A stretch of 64,000 nucleotides of DNA from Vandiemenella viatica. Taxonomy: Eukaryota; Arthropoda; Insecta; Orthoptera; Morabidae. Made by a program: the position numbers and the translations under genes. Location of the stretch: positions 7,254,001 through 7,318,000 of the forward strand of contig JARYHS010006964.1 in the NCBI GenBank assembly GCA_031002005.1, read 5' to 3'. The notes below the pieces were generated by a model. The model was not told where the DNA came from. It ran no database searches and saw nothing but the letters and a program-made list of their open reading frames with translations. Below are positions 25,301 to 37,300 of this stretch, in pieces; the stretch's first letter is position 1, and each line of letters starts with the position of its first letter.

Positions 25301-28300
25301 AATCCGGCCCTGCTTTCAAGGAGATTTCTGACACCACTTATAACATCTTCTTGTTCTCTCAAATTTCTATTTCTTTCTTCATCCCCATGGAAAGACTTCA
25401 TAATATTATCTTTCTTTATAATACTGGGGATAATTGGAAGTATTCTAATACATTTAAGGGTAAAAAATTAACATGTCAGGATTGGAAATTATTTGATGTT
25501 GGCTTATACTAGCAACAAACCCACCCATAGAATCTGAAATAAACATCTTTGCAGTATATCATTAAAGAAACTAAAAACTGTTGCAGTAAAAAATATTTGT
25601 ATGTATAAATATTGAGAAAAAAGACTTAACGGGACATTAGTAATTATTTTGTCTCGCCATAGAGCTGTTATAAGTGATAAGAATGTTAGGGATTGGAATA
25701 ACCAAGAGAAATGATGAATAATTGACCAAAGGCAGTGGGTTTCACACTTTTCAAGCCGTATTCCCATAGAATTAGCGGAGGTAGAGCTCTACACTCCTAT
25801 TTCCTGAGCATATGCACTAGAGTGAAATAATAAGGTGGGTACTGGAAAGGGGGGAAAATAAGTTTATAGGAAAATTGCCACTGGAGCGTGCCCTACATTG
25901 CAGTTAAATTGAATTAAATTAAGCTTTCTATTACAAGTCATCAAATAATTTAAAGTTTTACTTTTTTTTATCATTTCAGGCTGATCGAAATGTGACCTTA
26001 GAGTCAGCCAACAAGCTGTATGTCAGAATTAATACTTCTGTAAATCCCTGTTACCTAGACATTGTAAGAGAGTATTTCGCTTCTGACGTAGAAAAAGTTA
26101 ACTTTACTACAGAAGAAGCAATACAAGAGATTAATCAATGGGTGGAACAAAAAACTAGGAACAAGATTAAGGATGTAGTTCCCCCAGGTAAGTTCCCTTA
26201 TGCCATTACGATGTTGCATAATGTTATGATAAATGTTATATTTTATAAACGTTTAAATTGGCAAATATGCTATTACTTCTGCCGCTCGCGTTCAATAGCT
26301 ATCAATTTTTTGAAAATAAATTACTTTGTTTTCAGGTTTTACGAACTTAATGGTCAAGGTTGAGCGGTCCGCTAGCTCAGTAGTTAATGCGCACACTTTC
26401 AAAACTTAGGGCGACAAGGTGGAATCATGGTCAAGCCATACATTGTTACGGAATTTGCTTTCAAAACGCGTAGCTTTGGAATAATTTACTCCACAAACTG
26501 TAGGTTGGCAGGATCCTCCCAAAGGAGACATACTAGTCCATTGTGTCACATGTAGCTCTTTTCCCCTAGGACCAACAGCTTAACTTGAAATCTAAATTAC
26601 GGAGCAACCTGGCTTATCTCATTTGAACGAAACACATCCCGTATAAATTCCTAGCTAAAGCGGAATTCGAGCCCGGGACCGCGAATTTAGAAGGCCAGCT
26701 ACGAGACTACTTACACTGGGAATATCTGGGAATAATATTTGATAGTATATCTGTTGTTAGGATAAATTGACGAGTGGTAGATTTCAAAATCCTACTAGAT
26801 TTCTACCAGAGAGGGTTAATGTACGAGGGAACTGATATACAATTGCATGGTCAGGTGATTGCTCGAGTATAGCATACTGTAGAGATCGAAATAAAGAGTA
26901 TTAGGAGAGGGATACTAAATAAATAAGGTAGACTTGTTTATTGAAATAACTACAGAATGTAATCAATGACTAACGAGACAGAGGAGCTGCGTTTGGTTTC
27001 ATTACAGTGTGCCTGAAATATGGTACAGAATTTTACATACATAAGCGATGGGGGCTCAACAGATATTAACAGAATAATTACGATAAACAATTTCAGGTGT
27101 AAGGTTGAGGGAAAATATTCATTTGCAGGCAAGTGAATCGAAGGCTGTGTTAAATTACAGAGGGGAATGTTAAACTATTTTACTGTTCGCTAGCATTTTA
27201 GATTTGATTTCGCAAAACCTTAAAAGTACGAGCCCTGCTGCAATTAAATTAAAAACCATGCGAATGCACAACGACTCTCCGTTGTTCGGACTTCTTTGAG
27301 CTATTGGTTGCTAAATTATTGAAATAAAATATTTCCTCAGTCTTGCTTGGAATATCCGAGAAGTAAAAACTGAAAATTTGCAATCGAATTTCAGATTCAT
27401 TTATATAACCTAACGTTCCTCTAATTACCTCAAGTCAATATTTTTTTTACTACTTGAAAACAAAGCTTCTAAATCTACTAAACTTCATATATCATTTAAG
27501 ACTTTGCACAAATCTTGAAGTGAATTGAATTTAATATGCGATGGAGTGCATGCTCCTGTGACATTTTCTCTAGTCATTTATTTACTAATTTCTTATTACT
27601 TTTATTTTTATCTTATGGACTTTGGGTATAAAATTATCGCACCCAACATCTTTTACTATTCAAGAATTTTAATTTTAAAAGTCCTCAACCCTTTTTGATA
27701 AATTATTCATTACTTAGCTTGGTACCTAATTTATTAAAGTCCTTGACACCCTTAGCCACGAAAGAAAATTTTTCAACTTATATATGCATGAAATCGAGTG
27801 CCACCTTGTGGTCACGGTCATCTTTTCCCTTCTACAACTACATCTACATCCATACTCTGCAAATCACAAACATTGTGGGTGGCAGAGGGTGCTAAGCACC
27901 AATCCTAAACCCGTGCATTCCAATCCCGAATAGCACGAGGAAAGAAGGAATACATAAAAGCATCAGTATGGCATCTTATTTCTAGAATCTTATCCCTCCG
28001 GTCATTGCGACCTAAATAGGTTGGCGGAAGAAGTATTTCAACGCACTCGTAATTTAAAGATTTTCGCATATTCTCCAATTAAATCAGACGCAAACTACGT
28101 GGTCTGTCTTCCAAACAATCCCAGCCCAATCTATGTATCAATTCTGTGACGCTTTCATAAGGGCTGTAGCAACCTGTCACGAATCGAGCGGCCTTCGTCT
28201 GCACCCTCTCCACTGAGTCAATCAGAACCTTGCGATACGGATCCCAGACTCCACAACACTAATCCAGATGCGGACGCACTAGTGTTTTATACGCGATCTC

Positions 28301-31300
28301 CTTTGTATGAGCATTACAGACCATCAAAATACGACCTTCTATGCACAATTCCTAATTCTTTGGTCAATATCATCCCAATAATCGTCACCAATATACCCCT
28401 CGTAATACCTCATTACACTCTTCACCCTCCACCTGTCTTCTAATGACATCCAATCCAATTTTATCATATCAGGTACTGACTGTGTCCTGCGCTAATTTAC
28501 ACCAAAAAAATCTAGCTGTTCTGTTTTGCACGTCCTCCAGCTCCTGTATTTTATGGTAAAAATGTGGATCCCAAACAATAGCAGGACCAAAGTTGTGTGA
28601 CACATTCCTCTCGTTTCTCTGGTACATCCTCTCATCACTCTCTCCATTACATAAAGTATTTTATTGCCCTTTTCTTACCACCTTTTCCCAATCTGTCCTG
28701 CCTAGTTGAATTTATTATCAATTCTGTCTGCAACCAGTTAGTCATTCTTGCCAGGTCACCCTGCAGCAGTTCAGTCATTTTGCTCCTATTCCATGCCATT
28801 GTCACCTGTAGATAAGCTAAGTTCTGAGTGACTTTAAACCATTAACAGAGTCATTTATTAGAATAAAGAATAGCGATTATCTCCTCACACTACCCAGTGG
28901 CACTCCCATATCCTCTTCCATCACTTTTTATACTTTATTTCCTACTCTATCGCTTTGCTTTCAAACTTTAAAAATTCCTAAACCCAGCAAGTCACTTCTT
29001 TATCCATTCTAGTAGTTTCCACCATTTTATTGTTTACTTTATAAAATTTCTTAGAATTTAATCCTATTACACCTTTTGACAAGAAAGAAGAGTCATATGT
29101 ATATGGAATATTAAAAAGTATACTAAAATGTTATCTGATTTTAATTTTTACCTTTATGCCAGAATACATGAAGATTTTATTTTTCCTGGTGTTCACTTTA
29201 TCTACAATGATATTAATCTTACTCTTGATAGTAAAATCTGTATTTGGTGACAAGCAGGTATGCATATGATTGTAAGTTTGACAGTTGTATTTTCCTCATA
29301 AATCTCTATAACACTGTCTTTAACATTTATATCCCCAAACATAATGGCTGTTCTATTTCAGCATATAAATCCAGATTTTATGAGTATGCAAATCCACCAG
29401 ATTTTATTTGATAATAGATTATGATTCAATAGCCACATGCACCAATTTCAATTCCATTTCATTTACACAAGTATCCTGAGACACACAGTACTAATGGTTT
29501 ATTTAAGTCCGCTGTTACATTTTGCTTGTTGATTTGGTTTTCAACTCGTTGATGATTTTGGTGGAGAACATATATCAGAGCACATATCCTGTTTTTTCTA
29601 TCACGTCCTGACAGGCCATCAGATGTGATCGGTTTGTTCATTGCAGATCATTGAAGTCTACCTGAAATTTATTTGGACACTATTTTTTGCTGAAATGCCA
29701 TTAAAATGGCAGGATGGTGTTGTATTTCTGCTGCTTGCCAGGAGCCTTTATACTGTTACACTGCGTTTTGTCTACTCCTTTGCGGTCACTGACGTCGTCA
29801 AAAGCAAATTTGGTTCTGTTGGTTCTTGGAATGCCACTCTGTTGGCACACATTGGTGACATTAATTGTTTATTTAGTGCAGAATTTGCTTGTTTATTAGA
29901 GGTTTTACAGTTGGTAATGCAAATGGAATAATAGATATATACTTCTGAATAATGAATGATTTGAATCTCTCACCAGTTTTCCCATTCAAATATCTTTTCT
30001 GTTTCTGTTGAGATACATTAAATGCGCTGCCAAATTTGCCACACCAGTTTGACAAGACGTAGCACTTAATCTCTTACAAACTGCTCACACATTTGGAAAA
30101 TATTGAGGCATCTCACGAAATTCCCTCATTTTGTATATGCTCATTTAACCTTTTGACTTTGACTTGCATCTCGCACATGCGCATGCTCATTAGCCAAACC
30201 TAACAACATGAAACACCGACACGAGGGAATAAAATATTTATATCGTAAGCAGAAGGTTGTAATTGTTTGTTCAGTCAGTTTATGTTTTTTGTAAAGTTAG
30301 TTTTTTACTGACATGGCACAAGCACCGTATTTTTCGCGTCAGGATAGTATTTTTTTTCTTCAAACATTTACGTTTCCTTTCCTTTTCCAGTAGCATGTAA
30401 GCACAGACCTAAAACGAAACAGAACTTCATTACACAAAACTTTTGTCAGGCCATTGCTTGAATATGATACTGTAGTAAGGGCCCCTCATTTTGAGTATCA
30501 AATACAGGAGTTGGAGAAAGTGCAAAGAAGGGCTGCTAGATTTGTTTCTGGAAATTATCGCAAAACGCATTCATTAACAGATATGATAAAAGAGCTGTGA
30601 TGGGACTCATTGGAAGACAGAAGAAGGGTTAAGAGGGTCATGGGAGTGTACAGGACGTATATTGTTGATGAGGCATGGAAAGATATTGGTGTAAGAACTG
30701 AAAGTATTTCATGGAAGGGAAAAGATGAGCATGACTACAAGCTGGCATGATTTCAGGCATAAGGGTGTAGGAAGATTCTCTTTTTTAGGTAATGGTGTCA
30801 GGGATTGGAATAAGTTACCAAGAGAAATGATGAATAATTTGCCAAAAACGTTGAAAGGATTTAAAGTTAAAATTTGTAAAGGGTAAATGTAGGTGGATGC
30901 AGAAAAGGCGGTAGAAGGGCGTTTAGGGAAATTGCCACCGGATCGTGCGCTCCCTTGTAATTTAATTTAATTTAATTAAAAAGGATATTTTTAATGTTTT
31001 GACAATACCAAATATTCAGCTGAATATAATGACCCTTACAGCAACACGGCATTTGATAGGTTTTGATACTTGTATATACTGATATAAAGGTCAGGTTCAT
31101 ACTCATACAAGTGAGTTAAGACCTCATACAAACCAGTGAATGCCTCATTAAAGTGCCGATACGAGTTCTGATACAAAACTCAATACAAGTTCTGAATTTG
31201 TGCCAGATGTAAACGAAACTTTTTTTAGCAACATTAAACGTTGTGAATAATTTTAAAAGTGGTGTGAAGATGATGGCACGTTACTCCGTCGAAAATTCGT

Positions 31301-34300
31301 TCATCTACGTTCAATTGTCCCGGCCGCACGCCCGAGAGATCTTCAGCAAAAGATTTTAAAATCGTTTAAAGGTTTTTTGCAATGCCTCTTTGCCTTTTGC
31401 TATGTTGGTATTAACGCATGATAAGGATTCAGTATTTCATTTATGTATTTATTTATTTACAAATAGCCTGTGGCTAATTATATATATATATATATATACA
31501 ATTACAATTCATACATCATATTAAACATAAAAAAGAAAAAAAAACAATATAAACCAAGTGTTAATTTCAATGAACTCCTTCACGAGAAAATATAACAATC
31601 TCTTTCCTCTAACCATTTACCCAGCTTTTCTCTAAAACTTTCAACAGCTTTTGTCCTGTTTATTTCATCAGGTAATTTGTTAAATATTTTTAAACCTTTG
31701 TGCCACACTGTTTTCTGTGCTTTACTACTTTTATTATAAGTCGAATCAAAATGATTTGCCTGCCTTGTCTTATAATTATGGACATCATTATTCTTTTGTA
31801 CTAATCTAGTCAAATATCCTGGTAATAATCTTCTTTCCAACCTACATACAAAAGTCAGTACATCTCTAATTATTTCCTTTTCAATATGTAAATATTCTAA
31901 GTCCTTAAGCAAATTACTGACATTTTCAGTTCGTCTTTTATTTAGAACAGCCCTCATTCCCTTATTAAAATTATTTTGCAATTTCATAATTTCTCTTTTG
32001 CTTGCCATGATTAATACTGTGGAGCAGTATCTTATGTGAGGCAGCACAATTGCTTTAAACAATAGCTGTTTACCTGGTTTAGATAATACTTTTCTTAATT
32101 TTTATATGAAATCTACCTTTTTTGCTACTTTTTTAAATATATAATCTACATGACCTATAAACTTAAGCTTATTATCAATAACTACAGTAAATAAAACTGT
32201 TTCTGTATTTAAATACTTTCAGGTTCACTTCCTTCCAACACAGTTGGTTTACTGGTAAACACGTTATACTTCAGTGGAAACTGGACTAAAGCGTTTACAG
32301 AAACTTTGAGAATGCCATTCCGAATATCACAAAATCTTAGCAAAACGGTCGAAACAATGCATGTTATTAATAAATTCAAGTATGCTGAACTAAGTGATTT
32401 GAAAGCTAAGGTTCTCCAACTTGATTATCTTGTAAGTATACAAATTTAAGAGAGTAATCTCAGATACTCATCGTTGCCAGTTTGCAGTAAGAATGCATTG
32501 TTGATTTTGTATATTCGTTAAGATGTATGATAAAACTTAAGGTCTTCTAAATGAGATCTTTTCTCTCTCTTTTTTCTGTCTGTCATCTGTCTCCCGACTA
32601 GTTTGTTAGGATTCTCCATACCATCCTCTTCATCTCAAAATAACCCTTAACAACACACATCTTCAATTATCTGCTTCACATATTCTAATCTTTGTCTTCC
32701 TCTGCGGTTCTTTCCTTCCAATAACAAATTAACCAATCCCCCACATGATTAATTGACTTTCGGGTTATGCCGCGTTGTTTATTTCATTACCTGAGCTTTC
32801 AGCTGGTATCCTCCAGCTTTCGTCACAGATACTGTTTATGTTGACATAGCAACGAGCGACAACCATCGCAGAGTAAAAGGCCGCTATCTTCGTTGATGTT
32901 GGTATTTTTTAAAATTTCTACTGCCTCTTTCACCCGTCTGGGCCACCACTGGTCTTCTCTCCACAGTAGCCTCGTTTCTTGGAATTTTATTTCATGCCCG
33001 GTATTAATAGCATGGTGGACTATGGCGGATTTGTCACTGTTGTTATATTTGTAGTGGCGGATATGTTCTTTAAGTCTCTCCGCCACAGTGCGACCTGTCT
33101 CGCCGTTATAAACACTGCCACAGCTGCAGGGGATTTCGTAAACACCCATAAGCTGGTATGGGTGTAATCTGTCTTTTACCTTTGTCAGTGACTGACCAAG
33201 TTTGCAGTTAGCCTTATATACTATTCGCACCTCCACCCACTTTAACAGTTTCCCAATCCGGTCTGTGATACCCTGTATGTATGGGATCAGGCGAATTTTG
33301 TAGGCCCATTAATATCATGGGATAAGTTGACGTCTCCCATAGGTTTTTTTGGGTCTTAAAACCCTTTTGATGTCGGATTCACTACAGCCGTTGGCTCGGA
33401 ATATTTTTGTAAGTGTCTCCATTTCTTCAATCAGACTTTTCGAGTCACATACTGTCTTAGCTCTTAAGTTGAGTGGTGTTAATACGCCTCTCTTCGTTGC
33501 CGGATGATGGTGCGACATGGCGTGCAGATACCTGTTAGTGTGGGTGGCCTTGCGATACACAGTATGACCCAAACGTCCATCGCCTCTTTTGTGAACAAGG
33601 ACATCGAGAAATGGCAGTTGTCCATTTTCTTCCACAACCATGGTGAACTGAATTCTTGGGTGGGCACTATTCAGGTGGCTTAAGAACTCTTGCAAACTCT
33701 CCTTACCGTGAGGCCAGATGACAAAGGTATCATCAACGTAGCTGATCCACTTTGTAGGTTTTAGGCGCGCGTTGTTAAGCACCTTCATCTCGAATGATTC
33801 ATAAATATGTTGGCGGCTACAGGTGAAAGTGGCGAGACCATGGCCGCACCTTCAACTTGAGCATAAAGTTGACCACCGTACTGGAACACAGTTGACTTAA
33901 GGCAGAACTCTGTCAGGTCAGCCCACTCAGTAGACTTTCCTTGTGCAAGAAGTTTAGCACGTATTACAGCAATGGCTTCGTCTACCGGCACATAAGTGAA
34001 TAATGAGACAATATCGAAACTAACCATGACATCAGTCTTCTCTAGAGTCAGATAATCAATAATTTGTATAAAGTTCTTTACAACTGATCTGATATCTTCC
34101 ATGAGATGTTTCAGTTTATTGGCAACATACCGCGCAAGTGGATGAGTAGGTGAGTTGACCGCGCTCACAATTGGACGTAAGGGAACCTCTTTTTTGTGCA
34201 CTTTGGGCAATCCATAGAACCTAAATATCATGCAATTGTTTCTTTTTAGGTTTTTTCTTGTCCTCCTGCTAAATATGCCTACAAAATTCGCCTGATCCCA

Positions 34301-37300
34301 TACATACAGGGTATCACAGACCGGATTGGGAAACTGTTAAAGTGGGAGGAGGTGCGAATAGTATATAAGGCTAACTGCAAACTTGGTCAGTCACTGACAA
34401 AGGTAAAAGACAAATTACACCCACACCAGCTTATGGGTGTTTACGAAATCCCCTGCAGTTGTGGCAGTGTTTATATCGGGGAGACAGGTCGCACTGTGGT
34501 GGAGAGACTTAAAGAACATATCTGCCACTACAAATATAACAACAGCGACAAATCCGCCATAGTTCACCATGCTATTATTACCGGGCATGAAATAAAATTC
34601 CAAGAAACGAGGCTACTGAGGAGAAAAGACCAGTGGGGGCCCAGACGGGTGAAAGAGGCAGCAGAAATTTTAAAAATTACCAACAACATCAACGAAGATA
34701 GCGGCTTTTTACTCTGCGATGCTTGGCGCTCGTTGCTATGTCAACATAAACAGTATCTCTGACGAAGGCTGGAGGATACCAGCCGAAAGCTCAGGTAATG
34801 AAATAAACAACGCGGCATAACCCGAAAGTCAATTAATCATTAACAAAGATGGCCGTGGAAGTCTGAGGAACCCCCCACATGTCTCAAAATATGATCCACT
34901 TTCCACTTACCCACCATATTGGTTCTTCTATCTGTAAGACTCATCCAAAAACTTCTTTCCTTAATCATCATCTCCAAAACAAGTTAATTTCGTATTTATA
35001 TAGCCACTTAATTTTTCAATATTATTCTGTAGCACTACATTCCAAATGCTTCAATTTTCCTTGTTTCTGGTATTCCTGAAGTCCACGATTAACTACCACA
35101 AACTGTTGTGCCACACACAGTGTTTTCTGAGTCTTATACCTATATTTCAAACTATAAGAATTCTCTTTTTCGTGAATGCTCTTTTTGCTGGTGCTATTTT
35201 GATTTTAACATCACTCCTATTTCGGCTGTCAGTTGTAATTTTACTTAATAATTAGCTGCATTCACTTACTTCTCTTATTGAATTTGATCCTATTTTTTTT
35301 ATTTAGTCCACTATTGTTGCAATCATTTCTGCTGCATTTTTCCACTTTTGTATCGATTTGGATGATATCAAGTGTAAAATTTTCCTTTTGTATTTTGTGC
35401 ATGCAATTCAGTAATTTCTCATCACTCTGTTTTGCCAATAGGATATTGCCATCAAAAAGTCATAGATTACTGATTTTTTTTCTCCCTAGACACTTATGCC
35501 ACATCCAAATTTTTCTTTTACACACTTTATTACATCCTTTATATATTTACTTATTTATTATCTACTTAATTCAGTACATGAAACTTTTTTATGTATATTG
35601 GCATCGTCAATTTAGTAATAAAATATAAGTATACAATCTGTGAGATCATCTACAAATGTATGGTACATAGATTTATACAAACAATTTGGTAAATTTTTTT
35701 GTAATTTCTAGTTTATTAGAAAATCATTTTAATATAAAATTTTACTTACTTTAAATAACTTTCTAAAGAATAGAAAGCATTTTCTACTAGATATATCTTT
35801 AGCATTTCTTTAAAAAATTGTGTTTTTTTTCCTCCTTTAATTTCCATTGCCAGTTTATTGTATAATTTCACTCCCTTGTGGTAGGAAACTATTTAAACTT
35901 TTTCTTTTTAATTTCCTTTGTATGTGAAAATATTTTTTGACCCATCCATACATAGATGTAACTGTTTGTAGTAAATTCTTATAGATTGTTTTTTATATCC
36001 ATAATAGAATTGAAGGATGCCTATTTTTCTGAATATATCTTTGCACTGTGTTCTGTTTGAAGTTGTAGGTACTATCCATACCAACCATTTCTCCCACCTA
36101 ACTTTATCAAAAGCTGTTTCTAAATGAAGAAACACCATGAAAGTATCTTTTTTATCTCTATCTGCTCTTCAAGTAATAATCTTAAAGCCAAAATTGCTTC
36201 TCTTGTGCCGTATATTATTATTCTGGTCAGTAGTTTTGAAAAAAAGTAATGTTAAACTTATAGGTTGATGATTCTTACATTTCTAAAATAGTGCTAGCTT
36301 TGGAAGTTTAAAGATGATACTTTTATTTAAATTAGTTGGAATCACTCTACCATTTTTAATAACCTTTGGGTTAACAACAGGAGGGTCATTTCCTCAATTT
36401 TAAGTTAATAAAATATGTTAATAAAGATTAATGATACACCAATGGAATTGAACTTTATTTTATGTTTAGTTGTACGCGTTTCACTCCATTTTCCACATCA
36501 TCTTCAGCGACATCTGTATTATGTTTGTAAATTTGTAGGTTACATTTCATTGAAAATAATATGATGTCCTGTTGAAAATAATTTTACTTAGATGTTATTT
36601 ATTTGATGCTCTGAGTCAGGGTTTGCTTAGTCGGGTAGTTTCTAACAGGAGTCATTGTGAATCTTCATGTTAAAAGCTACCCGAAATAGCAAACCCTGAC
36701 TCTAAGAACGCGAAATAGAATCGTATGTGTGAAAAATTATTTTCAACTGCACTTCATATTGTCTCTGTATGCAGGGTAACTGACATAATGAACAAATATC
36801 GCAAAGATATCGCCGAAGATGCTCTGGAAAATGGAGTAAAATGTGTAAGGCCAAAAATGAAATAAAATTCCAATTGCATTGGCGTATCAATACTCTTTAT
36901 AAAAAGATTGGAACCTTTAGATTCCTACTTGTTCTACAAATTTCAGAAGTTCAGAGGGAATCTAATCAATTTCAATTTCAATTTCATTTATTTAATATCA
37001 TATCAATTAAAGCTCTATCAAATTCTGTTCTGAAAACTGGATCTCCTATCTCATCATTACCGACAGCACCTTTTTGTTAAGGACATTGTTCAAATCATTC
37101 CTATCATACACTTTCTCTATGTATTCCATCTATCGGTTAGTTATAACTTCTAAGCTTACAAGAGGTTTCGCATCAGCAGCTTTAATGTTAAATGCCTTTT
37201 CTTCATTTATTCAAAATTCTGTTTGATTTTGCTATAGCTCACATCTACTTTACCAATTCCTTTTCTTCTTCTTCGCATATTTTTTGTAGCCATTTTTTTT

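Larger units (their letters stand above)
24895..25979 (+). other. Serpin intron 3
   Basis: 1085 bp, GTAAGT to TTTCAG. It carries the GC-rich repeat at 25105-25311 and the LINE tail at 25690-25925. Confidence 0.6.
26188..32222 (+). other. Serpin intron 4
   Basis: 6035 bp, GTAAGT to TTTCAG. It contains a SINE-like composite (26366-26715) and LINE pieces (27834-29060, 30400-30985, 31580-32205). Sequence at 26716-27833 and 29061-30399 holds only short unrecognised frames. A (TA)n run is near 31480-31498. Confidence 0.6.
32738..34881 (-). mobile_element. Penelope-like element with inverted GIY-YIG unit and 10-bp target duplication
   Basis: Its body on the minus strand encodes a Penelope-type reverse transcriptase (34231-33315) and then a GIY-YIG endonuclease (33236-32823). 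A second GIY-YIG unit lies on the + strand (34273-34871), forming inverted arms of about 550-600 bp (32748-33310 against 34273-34845). The whole is bounded by direct copies of CCCCCACATG at 32738-32747 and 34872-34881. On both sides the LINE sequence is continuous with its relative near 9880-9900, which confirms the insertion point. Self-derived terminal repeats, direct or inverted, are known for Penelope elements. A frameshift in the transcriptase makes this copy inactive. Confidence 0.92.

Noticed and set aside
26366..26440. Possible tRNA gene
   Set aside because: A-box-like sequence is present but the B box is mutated and no cloverleaf can be drawn; it is better explained as a SINE head.
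35278..35628. 116-codon + strand frame rich in Phe and Leu
   Set aside because: It lies antisense to LINE sequence; the hydrophobic composition comes from T-rich DNA.
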